Source: Flavobacteriales bacterium (GTDB lineage Bacteria; Bacteroidota; Bacteroidia; Flavobacteriales; UBA7430). Taken from it: a DNA stretch of 49,447 bases. Shown here one piece after another: positions 36,343-45,712 of this stretch. The stretch is taken from contig NZJX01000012.1 in NCBI GenBank assembly GCA_002692065.1, forward strand, positions 21,931 to 71,377, given 5' to 3'. Under the pieces are notes generated by a model. The model ran no database searches. It was given only the letters and a program-made list of their open reading frames with translations, and was not told the origin of the DNA. Positions within the stretch are counted from its first letter, which is position 1, and every line of letters begins with the position of its first letter. Made by a program: the position numbers and the translations under genes.

Positions 36343-37185
36343 ATGAATTTTATAAATACCTCAATAAGATTTTTGATCTTTTCAAATATCTATGTTTCTT
36401 TCTCAGCAAGTATTTTAGCATATTTGAGCTTTAGTCTGAGAAATTCATCAAATTTTAATTATGTATTTTTTGTTTTTTTTTCAACATTATTTTTATATAA
36501 TTTCAATCGACTAAAAAAAAAATCTATTGATCTTCAAAAAAAAAGAAACCACTTTATTGAAAAAAATTATAAAAGTCTGATTTTATTTACATTAGTTACA
36601 TTAATTATTTCATTAACTCTGTTTAATTTTGTGAAGTGGCCAAATTGGATTATATTTCTTTTGATGATTATATCAATTTTATATTCAATTGACATCAAGT
36701 TTAAAAATAAAATTATTCTCAGAAAATTCAGAAATATTCCATATATAAAGATTTTTTTAATATCATTTACGTGGTCATGTATAACAGATTTAATACCTTC
36801 ATTGATAATTGAAAATAAAATTAACTATAATACTTTAATTCAACGTTTTTTATTTGTAATTTCAATAACAATTCCCTTTGATATTAGAGACAAAAATATA
36901 GACTCAAATTATTTAAAAACATTACCGCAAATATTTGGAAAAAATAAATCTTTACTAATATCAATTTTTTTGATTTTTGTTTGTGAAGTATTAGTTTTTT
37001 ATCAATTTTTCTTTTTAAAATCAATTAGCTTAAAAAATTTTCTTGTTATTTATTTTTCTTATGAAATATCTATTGTTTTAATTTACATATATGATAAAAT
37101 TCAAAAAAATTTTTTTATGGACTTTACATATGACGGGTTACCAATAATTATGGGATTATTATTTTTTTTATCTAACTTAAATTAG
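36343..37185 (+). CDS. UbiA-like membrane protein with a degenerate first Asp-rich motif
   Basis: 280 residues with about eight hydrophobic segments. The second UbiA motif is recognisable as IPFDIRDKNIDSNYLKTLPQ, followed by IFGKNKS, as in prenyltransferases (D-x-x-D then KTLP and G). The first motif, normally N-D-x-x-D-x-x-x-D, is replaced by LYNFNRLKKKSID, so pyrophosphate binding there is probably impaired. Flavobacteria carry a family of such proteins with no known substrate. It precedes kynU by 27 bases, but kynU seems to have its own promoter. UbiA superfamily membership is fairly secure; enzymatic activity is doubtful. Confidence 0.7.
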   Translation: MNFINTSIRFLIFSNIYVSFSASILAYLSFSLRNSSNFNYVFFVFFSTLFLYNFNRLKKKSIDLQKKRNHFIEKNYKSLILFTLVTLIISLTLFNFVKWPNWIIFLLMIISILYSIDIKFKNKIILRKFRNIPYIKIFLISFTWSCITDLIPSLIIENKINYNTLIQRFLFVISITIPFDIRDKNIDSNYLKTLPQIFGKNKSLLISIFLIFVCEVLVFYQFFFLKSISLKNFLVIYFSYEISIVLIYIYDKIQKNFFMDFTYDGLPIIMGLLFFLSNLN

Positions 37186-37187
37186 TT

Positions 37188-37195
37188 TAAATTTG
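37188..37195 (+). promoter_or_regulatory. Bacteroidota-type -7 promoter box before kynU
   Basis: TAAATTTG, an exact TAnnTTTG match identical to the box before the preceding gene, lies 17 bases before the kynU ATG and just after the stop of the UbiA-like gene. It suggests that kynU-kmo are transcribed on their own. No -33 element seen. Confidence 0.42.
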
Positions 37196-37212
37196 CTTAA
37201 ATTATAAATTAA

Positions 37213-38481
37213 ATGGAATTAGATTTTTCAGAAAAATTTGCAAAAAAAATGGACAGAGATGACCAACTAAACTCGCTAAGAAACTTATTTTATTTTCCAA
37301 AATTTAAAAATAAAGATTGTATATACTTTAATGGGAACTCTTTGGGGCTTCAACCAAAAGACTCGAAACTGATTTTAAATAAAGAGTTTGAAGATTGGGC
37401 AAATATGGGAGTAGATGGTCATTTTAAAGCTAAAACACCTTGGATATCATATCACAAGATATTTACAAATTCTATTTCAAATTTATTGGGTGCTAAAAAC
37501 GAAGAAGTTATAGTAATGAATTCTTTGACTGTAAATCTACACTTATTATTTTCATCATTCTATAGACCAACTAAAGATAGATATAAAATTTTATGTGAAT
37601 CAAATTTATTTCCATCTGATAGATTTGTAATCGAAAGTCAAATAAAATTTCATGGTTTTGATATAGATGATGCTTTAATAGCTGTTACTCCGAGGAAAGG
37701 AGAATATATTATTAGAGAAGAGGACATAGTTGAAAAAATCAAAAATAATTCAGGACAAATTTCTTTAGTTTTTTTAGGGGGTGTAAACTATTACACCGGT
37801 CAAGTCTTTGACATGCAAATGATTTCAAGATATGCAAGAAAATATGGAGCTAAAATTGGTTTTGATTTAGCTCATGCAATTGGAAATGTTAAGTTAAAGT
37901 TAAATGAATGGGGAGTAGATTTTGCAGCTTGGTGTTCCTATAAATATCTAAATTCAGGTCCTGGAAATGTCGGAGGAGCTTACATTAACAAAAAATATCA
38001 TAAAAAGGATTTATTTAGACTGGCTGGATGGTGGGGGCACAAAGAAAAATCAAGATTTAAAATGGGTGAAAATTTTCATCCAATTTTAACTGCTGAAGCT
38101 TGGCAGTTAAGTAATGCTCCAATATTTGGTATGTCTGTTCATAAAGTTGCTTTGGATATTTTTGATGAAATAGGAATCGAAAAATTAATTTTGAAGTCAA
38201 AAAAATTAACAAATTATTTAGAATACGTAATTAACCTTCTTTTTGATGAATCTAAAAAATTTAATGCAAAAATCATTACTCCAAGTCAATCAGAAAAAAG
38301 AGGTTGTCAATTATCAGTTTTAATTAATCATAATGCAGATATATTATTTAAAAACATATCTAATTTAGGTGTTAAAATTGACTACAGAGAGCCAAATGTA
38401 TTAAGAATTGCTCCGGTTCCTCTTTATAATTCATTTTATGATATTTATTTATTTGGTGAAAAGTTAAAATTATGTCTTTAA
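37213..38481 (+). CDS. kynU: Kynureninase
   Basis: 422-residue PLP enzyme that cleaves kynurenine or 3-hydroxykynurenine to (hydroxy)anthranilate and alanine. Signatures: YFNGNSLGLQPKDS, VVDF-type segment DGHFKAKTPWISYH, FLGGVNYYTGQVFDM, GFDLAHAIGNVKLKLNEW, and WCSYKYLNSGPGNVGGAYI with the PLP lysine at Lys244, then GWWGHKEKSRFKM. It overlaps kmo by 10 bases, forming a two-gene module of the kynurenine pathway, which leads to NAD+ in organisms that also carry tryptophan 2,3-dioxygenase and 3-hydroxyanthranilate dioxygenase. Those genes are not here. Confidence 0.97.
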   Translation: MELDFSEKFAKKMDRDDQLNSLRNLFYFPKFKNKDCIYFNGNSLGLQPKDSKLILNKEFEDWANMGVDGHFKAKTPWISYHKIFTNSISNLLGAKNEEVIVMNSLTVNLHLLFSSFYRPTKDRYKILCESNLFPSDRFVIESQIKFHGFDIDDALIAVTPRKGEYIIREEDIVEKIKNNSGQISLVFLGGVNYYTGQVFDMQMISRYARKYGAKIGFDLAHAIGNVKLKLNEWGVDFAAWCSYKYLNSGPGNVGGAYINKKYHKKDLFRLAGWWGHKEKSRFKMGENFHPILTAEAWQLSNAPIFGMSVHKVALDIFDEIGIEKLILKSKKLTNYLEYVINLLFDESKKFNAKIITPSQSEKRGCQLSVLINHNADILFKNISNLGVKIDYREPNVLRIAPVPLYNSFYDIYLFGEKLKLCL

Positions 38482-39818
38482 ATAAAAAAAATATAACTGT
38501 TGTAGGAGCAGGTTTAGTTGGTTCATTATTATCTATTTTTCTAGCTAATCGAGGCTATAATATAAATGTTTATGAAAGGAGAAAAGATAAAAGAAAGAAT
38601 ATTGATTTTTCTTCAAGATCTATAAATTTAGCTCTTTCACATCGAGGTTGGAAAGCTTTAAATAAAGTTGGATTAGAAAATAAAGTAAAACAAATTTCTA
38701 TCCCAATGTATCGTAGAGTTATGCATTCAATAGATCGAAAACTAACTTTTCAACCATACGGTAAAAAAAATCAGGCAATTTTTTCTGTTCCAAGGGGAAA
38801 ATTAAATACTTTACTTGTTAATACAGCTGAAAAATTAGAACTAGTTAACTTTTATTTTAACAAAAAATGTATTGATATTGATTTGGAAAAGTCCATTTCT
38901 AAATTTGAAGATACTTTAACTGAAAGTATTATATCTGTTAGCTCTGATCATATAATTGGTGCAGATGGATTTTATTCCAAAGTAAGAAGTGTAATGCAAA
39001 AAACTCATAGATTTAATTATCAACAAAAATTTATAGATCATGGTTATAAAGAAATTGAAATACCTCCAAATGCTGATGGAACTCATAAACTAGAGCTAAA
39101 TGCATTACATATATGGCCTAGAGGCAATTTTATGTTGATTGCATTGCCAAATCTTGATGGAAGTTTCACATGTACATTATTTTTTCCTTATGAGGGAGAA
39201 ATTTCTTTTTCATCATTGGAGACAAATGATCAAATTTTTAATTTTTTCAAAAAAACATTTCCAGATGTATTAGATTTAGTACCAGATTTAATTGATCAAT
39301 ACAAAACTAATCCAACATCACCCCTAGGAATAATTAGATGTTATCCATGGGTTATTAACGATAAAGTATTATTAATTGGAGATTCATCCCATGCTACCGT
39401 TCCATTTTATGGTCAAGGTATGAATTCAGGATTTGAAGATTGTTATATTTTTGATCAACTTATTGATAAATATCAAAATAATTGGACTAACTTATTTGAT
39501 AAATATCAAAATGAAAGAAAAAAAAATGGTGATGCAATTCAGGATTTATCTATGTATAATTTTATTGAGATGAGAGATAGGACTGGTGATGATAATTTTT
39601 TATTACAAAAAAGAATCGAAAAAAAATTTTCAGAGAAATATCCAAATAAATGGTTACCACTTTATTCGATGGTTACTTTTTCTGATATATCTTATTCAGA
39701 GGCATTAAAAATTGGGAAAAAGCAAGAAAACATCATGAAAAAGATTCTTGTAACACCTAATATTGAAAAAAGATGGGATTCAATTGAAATAGAGAACAAA
39801 ATTTTAGATTTATTGTAA
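38472..39818 (+). CDS. kmo: Kynurenine 3-monooxygenase
   Basis: 448-residue FAD-dependent hydroxylase that converts kynurenine to 3-hydroxykynurenine with NADPH and O2. The FAD fold opens with ITVVGAGLVGSLLSIFLA; FSSRSINLALSHRGW is the KMO-specific segment; IGADGFYSKVRS and VLLIGDSSHATVPFYGQGMN (then SGFEDC) are the DG and GD motifs. Length is normal. It starts inside kynU, so the two are translated together. With kynU it points to the eukaryotic-like tryptophan-to-NAD route found in many flavobacteria. Confidence 0.97.
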   Translation: MSLNKKNITVVGAGLVGSLLSIFLANRGYNINVYERRKDKRKNIDFSSRSINLALSHRGWKALNKVGLENKVKQISIPMYRRVMHSIDRKLTFQPYGKKNQAIFSVPRGKLNTLLVNTAEKLELVNFYFNKKCIDIDLEKSISKFEDTLTESIISVSSDHIIGADGFYSKVRSVMQKTHRFNYQQKFIDHGYKEIEIPPNADGTHKLELNALHIWPRGNFMLIALPNLDGSFTCTLFFPYEGEISFSSLETNDQIFNFFKKTFPDVLDLVPDLIDQYKTNPTSPLGIIRCYPWVINDKVLLIGDSSHATVPFYGQGMNSGFEDCYIFDQLIDKYQNNWTNLFDKYQNERKKNGDAIQDLSMYNFIEMRDRTGDDNFLLQKRIEKKFSEKYPNKWLPLYSMVTFSDISYSEALKIGKKQENIMKKILVTPNIEKRWDSIEIENKILDLL

Positions 39819-39824
39819 TTTTTT

Positions 39825-40451
39825 TTATCTAAGATCAATAATTTCAAAGTCTTTGTATGCATCTATATCAAATTTAAAAACAGAGTCGGGTAAATTAATT
39901 TCATTAAACTCCTTAATCTTATATTCAATAATTGAGGAGTTATTTCCAAATTGACTTAGTTTATTAATTTGATATTTTTTTGTATTGATTACTAATTCAA
40001 TTTTTGAATAATCAACTTCATCAATATTTTCTGGTATTAAGTCTATAGTAGTATATTCATCAGTTTTATTAACTAATTTGAAAATAAAACCTTCCTCATA
40101 AAGTTTAAGTAAATTAGATGGTGTCATTGCATTTTCATCATCAAATTCAATTTCAGATATTTGAACTTCTTTATCATCAATTAAAATAGTCCAAACATTT
40201 TCTCCATCGCTAATTTGTTGAATTTCCAAAAAGTTAAAAATATATTGATCGTCTTTAATGATTATATCACCATTAGAAGATTCATATATATTTTCATCTG
40301 AATTAATTAAATTGTAATCAAATTTAATTTTGACTCCCATATATGAGTCAGTTTTATTGCTCACTGAATCTAATAAAATCCTGATGTCATTATCACTTTG
40401 AGCATTTGCTAATTGAATGGATAAAAACAAAAACAGTACAAATTTATTCAT
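39825..40451 (-). CDS. lolA: Periplasmic outer-membrane lipoprotein carrier protein LolA
   Basis: 208 residues from the ATG at 40451. This start is preferred over one 60 bases upstream that overlaps ftsK because it begins a signal peptide (NKFVLFLFLSIQLANAQ). The LolA fold is an open beta-barrel: VSNKTDSYMGVKIKFDYNL, NGDIIIKDDQYIFNFLEIQ, DGENVWTILIDDKEVQI and IDLIPENIDEVDYSKIEL match its order of strands. It carries lipoproteins from the inner membrane to the outer membrane. LolA directly after ftsK is a standard flavobacterial order; the gap here is 52 bases. Sequence conservation is low, so the call rests on order and strand pattern. Confidence 0.82.
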   Translation of the reverse strand: MNKFVLFLFLSIQLANAQSDNDIRILLDSVSNKTDSYMGVKIKFDYNLINSDENIYESSNGDIIIKDDQYIFNFLEIQQISDGENVWTILIDDKEVQISEIEFDDENAMTPSNLLKLYEEGFIFKLVNKTDEYTTIDLIPENIDEVDYSKIELVINTKKYQINKLSQFGNNSSIIEYKIKEFNEINLPDSVFKFDIDAYKDFEIIDLR

Positions 40452-40503
40452 AATTTTCAAAATTACATTTAAAATATTTAATATTAAATATTTTAATAAA
40501 GTT

Positions 40504-42870
40504 TTAATCATTCATATTATCTAGTAATTTATTTAAAGAAATTTCATCTTGAATTAAAACTTGTCTCGGTCTACTTCCTTCATAGGGGCCAATAATATTT
40601 GCAGCTTCCAATTGATCAATTATTCTCCCAGCTCTATTATAACCTAATTTTAATTTTCTTTGAAGGAGTGATGCTGACCCTTGTTGATGAATAACAATAA
40701 TATTTGCAGCTTCTTTAAATAAAATATCTCTGTCATCGATGTCAACATCATTCGAATTAATGTTATTATTTTCTGACTCGTATTCAGGAAGTTCAAAAAT
40801 TGATGAATAACCTATTTGATTTCCAATGAAATTTGTTAATTTTTCAACTTCTTGAGTATCTATAAATGCACATTGAAGTCTGGTAATGTTGTTACTATCT
40901 GATATTAACATATCTCCTCGACCAATTAATTGATTTGCTCCAGAACTATCTAAAATTGTTCTAGAGTCTATTACTGAAGATACTCTAAATGCAATTCTAG
41001 TTGGAAAGTTTGCTTTTATAGTTCCTGTTATGATATTTGTTGAGGGTCTTTGAGTCGCAATAATTAAATGAATACCAATAGCTCTAGCTAATTGAGCTAG
41101 TCTAGCTATTGGGGTTTCAATCTCTTTTCCAGCTGTCATTATTAAGTCAGCAAATTCATCAATTACCAAAATTATATATGGTAAAAATCTGTGACCATTA
41201 TTTGGATTTAATCTTCTTTGGGTGAATTTTTCGTTATACTCCTTAATATTTCTGACCTGGGCTTTTTTGAGAAGATCATATCTATTATCCATTTCAATAC
41301 AAAGAGAATTCAAGGTATTTACAACTTTACTTGTATCTGTTATAATAGATTCGTCACTATTAGGTAATTTTGCAAGGAAATGTTTTTCAATATTATTATA
41401 TAATGTTAATTCAACTTTTTTAGGGTCCACCAATATGAATTTTATTTGGGAAGGATGTTTCTTATAAAGTAATGATGCTAAAATTGCATTCAATCCAACA
41501 GATTTCCCCTGTCCTGTTGCCCCTGCCATTAAAAGATGTGGCATTTTTGAAAGATCAACTACATATGTTTCATTTGAAATTGTTTTTCCCAAGGCAATTG
41601 CCAATTCAAATTTTGAGTTTTTAAATTTTTCTGATGCTAATATTGATTTCATTGATACTATACTTGGGTTACTATTTGGAACTTCAATACCAATAGTACC
41701 TTTTCCTGGAAGTGGAGCAATAATTCTTATCCCTAGAGCTGCAAGACTCAAAGCTATATCATTTTCTAAACCTTTAATTTTAGAAATTCTGACTCCTGGT
41801 GCTGGGATTATTTCATATAAAGTAACAGTAGGTCCAACTGTGGCTTTAATTTTGGAAATTTCAATTTTATAATTATTGAGAGTATTTACAATTTGGTTTT
41901 TATTTTCTTCTAATTCCTCTTTATTAATTGTTAGTGAAGAGTTAGGATAATCAATCATTAAATTTAATAAGGGGAACTTATAATTTTTTAAATCTAAAGT
42001 TGGATCATAAGGTCCAATTTCATTTTTAGAATACTTAGTATTTTTTTCATCATTTTTTTCATCATTTTTAATTTCAATATCAAGTTTTATTTCATCATTT
42101 TTTTCATTGTCACTTTCTATTGAATTATAATTTAATTTACCATCATAATTAGAAATTTCTTGGTTATTAAATTCATCAAAATCATTAAATAGCTTTTCTT
42201 TAGAAATAGCTATAGATCTGACAATATCTGATACATTTATTGATTTTTTTTCATGATTAATTGTTTTCAGTTTTAATTTACGAAAAAAACTGAAAAAATT
42301 CTTTAATGCTGGTGCTAAACTATCAGGAGTCCACTTGAAGTAAATACTAAAAAAAATAATTAATGAAAAAATTAGTACTATAAATATTCCAATTTTACCT
42401 ATTTGTATTAGAAACCAATTTGAAATAATTTCACCACCGATCCCACTCAATAAAATTTTTTTCGGAAACAGAGTCCCAAAAAATAAAATTAACCATAAAC
42501 TAAAAAAGATAATTGTTTTAAAAATTCTTGATAATTGTATATTTTGGAGATTTAATATTGTTTTGAAACTAAAAATAAATATGAAAATGGGGATAAAAAA
42601 AGATGCAAAGCCAAAAAATTTATAAATGAATATATGACCTAAAATAATTCCAATCTTTCCAAGAAAACCATTAATTTTTATTTCGTCATTACTAAAAAAA
42701 TCATAGTAACTCATATTTATTACATCATAATCAGTCTTCCAATTAATGTAAAATGAGGAAAATGACAAAAATAGAATTAAACCAATTGATATGAATAAAA
42801 AAGAAACTGTAATTTGAGTATTTTTATCATTTAAATTTAGCAGCTTGGGATATTTATTAAAGTTTTCCAT
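40504..42870 (-). CDS. ftsK: DNA translocase FtsK
   Basis: 788 residues. The N-terminal domain has four transmembrane helices (about 20-190), and a linker rich in Asn, Asp, Lys and Glu follows (about 205-290, including KNDEKNDEKNTK). The alpha/beta motor contains Walker A MAGATGQGKSVGLNA, FILVDPKKVELTLYN and Walker B ILVIDEFADLIM. The gamma winged helix, which reads KOPS-like sites, ends the protein (GSASLLQRKLKLGYNRAGRI, then IDQLEAANIIGP). It pumps chromosomal DNA during septum closure. The linker is encoded by a short tandem DNA repeat (see findings). Confidence 0.96.
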   Translation of the reverse strand: MENFNKYPKLLNLNDKNTQITVSFLFISIGLILFLSFSSFYINWKTDYDVINMSYYDFFSNDEIKINGFLGKIGIILGHIFIYKFFGFASFFIPIFIFIFSFKTILNLQNIQLSRIFKTIIFFSLWLILFFGTLFPKKILLSGIGGEIISNWFLIQIGKIGIFIVLIFSLIIFFSIYFKWTPDSLAPALKNFFSFFRKLKLKTINHEKKSINVSDIVRSIAISKEKLFNDFDEFNNQEISNYDGKLNYNSIESDNEKNDEIKLDIEIKNDEKNDEKNTKYSKNEIGPYDPTLDLKNYKFPLLNLMIDYPNSSLTINKEELEENKNQIVNTLNNYKIEISKIKATVGPTVTLYEIIPAPGVRISKIKGLENDIALSLAALGIRIIAPLPGKGTIGIEVPNSNPSIVSMKSILASEKFKNSKFELAIALGKTISNETYVVDLSKMPHLLMAGATGQGKSVGLNAILASLLYKKHPSQIKFILVDPKKVELTLYNNIEKHFLAKLPNSDESIITDTSKVVNTLNSLCIEMDNRYDLLKKAQVRNIKEYNEKFTQRRLNPNNGHRFLPYIILVIDEFADLIMTAGKEIETPIARLAQLARAIGIHLIIATQRPSTNIITGTIKANFPTRIAFRVSSVIDSRTILDSSGANQLIGRGDMLISDSNNITRLQCAFIDTQEVEKLTNFIGNQIGYSSIFELPEYESENNNINSNDVDIDDRDILFKEAANIIVIHQQGSASLLQRKLKLGYNRAGRIIDQLEAANIIGPYEGSRPRQVLIQDEISLNKLLDNMND

Positions 42871-43007
42871 AATATTAATTCTAAAATAAATAAAAACTAT
42901 AGTATATTATATAATTTAATTGAGTTTTATTCACTGATATATAAACAATTTTATGAAATTATTTTAAAGTTAAATTTATATTATATTTATACTTTCGAAA
43001 AAAAATT

Positions 43008-45071
43008 ATGAGTAAATTAATTTTTAAAGTTATTATACTAATCCCTTACATAGTTATTTCTCAGATTCAGATTCCAAAATGCAATTTTGATTCTTTAGAA
43101 CTAAAACGATATAATTCTGAAAATTATTATGAAAATATAATGAAATTAAATAAACAGTTTAAAAATTTTTTAAAAAACTATAATAATAATTCAAACATAT
43201 TCACAATTCCAGTTGTATTTCATGTTCTAGAAAACCCTGAAATTGATGATATGAATATTTCAAATGAGGATATTCATAATCAATTAGAGATTTTGAATGA
43301 TGCTTACAATTTTAATCAGTTTGATTCATCATTAGTTCCATCTGAATTTCAATTAAATATTGGAAACCCTCAAATAGAATTTTGTATTGCATCTGTTGAT
43401 CCTTGGGGTTATATTACTAATGGAATTAATAGAATTCAAACAGATGTAAATATTTTTTCATCATCATCAGACAACATTAAATATACCAATCAAGGTGGTT
43501 CGGATTCATGGAATACGCAAAATTATTTAAATATTTGGATTGGGAATATAACAACTGGTATTTTAGGTTATGCAGATAGACCTAGTTCAAGTAATCCAGA
43601 TAATGAAGATGGAGTAGTAGTTGGATACAAATATTTTGGCGAATCTAGTCATCAAGAATATGGAATGGGTAAAACTTTAATCCACGAAGTTGGACATTAT
43701 TTTAACCTAATTCATCCCTGGGGTATGGGTAATTGTGAAAATTTTAATGATGGTGTATCTGATACTCCAACTTCTGAATCTGCATATTATGGTAATCCTT
43801 CTTATCCACAATTCTCATGCAATTCAAGTGATATGTTCATGAATTATATGGAATATGTAAATGACTCATCAATGGTTATGTTTTCTCAAGGTCAAGTTGC
43901 CAGAATGCATTTTGCTATAAATATGTTCAGGTATTCCTTACTAGAGTCAAATGGTTGCGGAATACCTTCGTTAATCGTTGAAACAAATTTAAATCATTGC
44001 ACCCAGTATGACTCTCAGGATGGATCAATAAATTTAAATATACTTTCAGGTGTTGAACCATTCCAATTTTTTTGGGGGGACGGGTTTGATCAAAATAGTT
44101 TATATAATTTGTCTGTAGGTGATTATAATGTAATTATTATTGACTCAATAGGACAAGAACTAGATCTAGATATTAATATTTCATACTACGGAAATGTTTA
44201 CGATTCTGATAATTTTGAATCTTATAATGTAGATTCTCCATTTTTTTTACAATCAGATAATTGGCTTCCGCTATGCGAGGATTCTTTTTCAGCAAATATA
44301 TACGATATTTCCCCAGTTGAGGGATACCAATATCTAGAAATTAATTCCAATGATGGGTCAAATTCTTTCAAGAGAGAAATAGTAAATACAGGTATAAATG
44401 CTTATAATATATCATTTAAATTATATGTCCCAACCAGTAGATCTGCATCATTTTCCATTTATCACGATTTATCTTGCAATAATCTTGATCGATCATATAA
44501 AGTTAATTTTAGTGGAAATGGATTGGGAGATGTTATTAATAACGACATAAATCTAAATTTTTCTTTTTTTAATAATCAATGGTTTGAACTAAGCCAATTA
44601 ATTGACTTAGATAGAAACATTGTTGAATTATACATTAATAATAATTTTTTATTGGATTGGCAATTTAATAGTTCAATACATAATAATTATAATTATAATC
44701 AACTTGGAGGAATTGTTTTTCATTCTGATACTGATTCTATAAATCATCTCCATTATTTTATTGATGATTATAAATTAATTCTAAACGAAAATTCAGATTT
44801 ATACAACTTTAGTGAAAGTAATGTCTCAGATATTAAATTATATCCAAATCCAACAAAAAAATATTTTAAGTTAGATTTTGGAAATTTTTTTGATATTGAT
44901 ATTAATATTAAATTAGTAAATAATCTTGGTCTAACTTTGTTTGAAAAATTACATAATCCAATTAATGGCAAAATTTTACATTTTGATTTAAATAATTACC
45001 CAAAAGGAATTTATTTTTGTATTTTAAGATCTTCAAATTTAAATAAAACTTTCAGAGTTATGTCCTATTAA
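43008..45071 (+). CDS. M43 (pappalysin/cytophagalysin) family zinc metalloprotease with T9SS sorting tail
   Basis: 687 residues. After the signal peptide (about 3-19, ending VISQIQ) a propeptide and the catalytic domain follow. The extended zinc motif is HEVGHYFNLIH (His226, His230, His236, Glu227), with NYMEYV as the Met-turn. VVFHVLEN and FCIASVDPWG open the catalytic domain. A SprB-type repeat stretch (about 330-390) and a jelly-roll domain (about 400-590) come next, then a sorting tail (LYPNPTKKYFKLDF, then GIYFCILRSS). It is secreted through the T9SS and cleaves extracellular protein. It heads a + strand group with queE one base later. Confidence 0.94.
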   Translation: MSKLIFKVIILIPYIVISQIQIPKCNFDSLELKRYNSENYYENIMKLNKQFKNFLKNYNNNSNIFTIPVVFHVLENPEIDDMNISNEDIHNQLEILNDAYNFNQFDSSLVPSEFQLNIGNPQIEFCIASVDPWGYITNGINRIQTDVNIFSSSSDNIKYTNQGGSDSWNTQNYLNIWIGNITTGILGYADRPSSSNPDNEDGVVVGYKYFGESSHQEYGMGKTLIHEVGHYFNLIHPWGMGNCENFNDGVSDTPTSESAYYGNPSYPQFSCNSSDMFMNYMEYVNDSSMVMFSQGQVARMHFAINMFRYSLLESNGCGIPSLIVETNLNHCTQYDSQDGSINLNILSGVEPFQFFWGDGFDQNSLYNLSVGDYNVIIIDSIGQELDLDINISYYGNVYDSDNFESYNVDSPFFLQSDNWLPLCEDSFSANIYDISPVEGYQYLEINSNDGSNSFKREIVNTGINAYNISFKLYVPTSRSASFSIYHDLSCNNLDRSYKVNFSGNGLGDVINNDINLNFSFFNNQWFELSQLIDLDRNIVELYINNNFLLDWQFNSSIHNNYNYNQLGGIVFHSDTDSINHLHYFIDDYKLILNENSDLYNFSESNVSDIKLYPNPTKKYFKLDFGNFFDIDINIKLVNNLGLTLFEKLHNPINGKILHFDLNNYPKGIYFCILRSSNLNKTFRVMSY

Positions 45072-45072
45072 A

Positions 45073-45711
45073 ATGTCTGGAATTACAATTCATAAAAAAG
45101 ATATCAAAAAAGGATTATCACTTCCTGTGATGGAACATTTCTTTTCAATACAGGGAGAGGGTTTTCATTCCGGTAAAGCCTTTTATTTTATAAGAATTGC
45201 AGGATGTGATGTAGGATGTAGTTGGTGTGATGTAAAAGAAAGTTGGGAGATTGAAAATCATCCAGTTTATGACATTCATCAGATTTTGAAATTTATTACT
45301 AATTCAAAAGTAAATAGAGTAGTAATAACAGGAGGTGAACCATTGATGTATTATTTAGATCCCCTTTGCATAAAATTAGCTAAAAAAGGAATTCTTACTC
45401 ACATTGAGACTTCTGGTTCTCACCCTATATCAGGAATTTGGGATTGGTTTACACTTTCACCTAAAAAAAGAAAACTACCTAATGAAGAAAGCTACCAAAA
45501 AGCAAATGAGTTAAAAATTATTATTTCTAGATTAAATGACTTAAAATTTGCCGAATCTCAGGCTTCAAAAGTCTCCAAAGATTGTAAACTTTTTCTTCAA
45601 CCAGAATGGTCGAAAAGTCATTTGATATTACCTATAATAATTAAATATGTAAAAGATAATCCGAAATGGAATATTTCTCTACAAATTCATAAATTCATGA
45701 ATATTTTATAG
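45073..45711 (+). CDS. queE: 7-carboxy-7-deazaguanine synthase (radical SAM)
   Basis: 212 residues. The radical SAM motif C-x3-C-x2-C lies in IRIAGCDVGCSWCDVKESW. It contracts the ring of 6-carboxy-tetrahydropterin to 7-carboxy-7-deazaguanine, a step towards queuosine. FSIQGEGFHSGKAFYFI and VVITGGEPLMY are further QueE marks, as is the C-terminal VKDNPKWNISLQIHKFMNI. The chain is of the shorter, Bacteroidota type. It is spaced one base from each of its neighbours in a four-gene cluster, whose other members are functionally unrelated. Confidence 0.94.
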   Translation: MSGITIHKKDIKKGLSLPVMEHFFSIQGEGFHSGKAFYFIRIAGCDVGCSWCDVKESWEIENHPVYDIHQILKFITNSKVNRVVITGGEPLMYYLDPLCIKLAKKGILTHIETSGSHPISGIWDWFTLSPKKRKLPNEESYQKANELKIIISRLNDLKFAESQASKVSKDCKLFLQPEWSKSHLILPIIIKYVKDNPKWNISLQIHKFMNIL

Positions 45712-45712
45712 A

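Noticed and set aside
40452-40511. Upstream start for LolA overlapping ftsK
   Set aside because: The internal ATG at 40451 starts a clean signal peptide; the longer form would bury it behind another hydrophobic segment.
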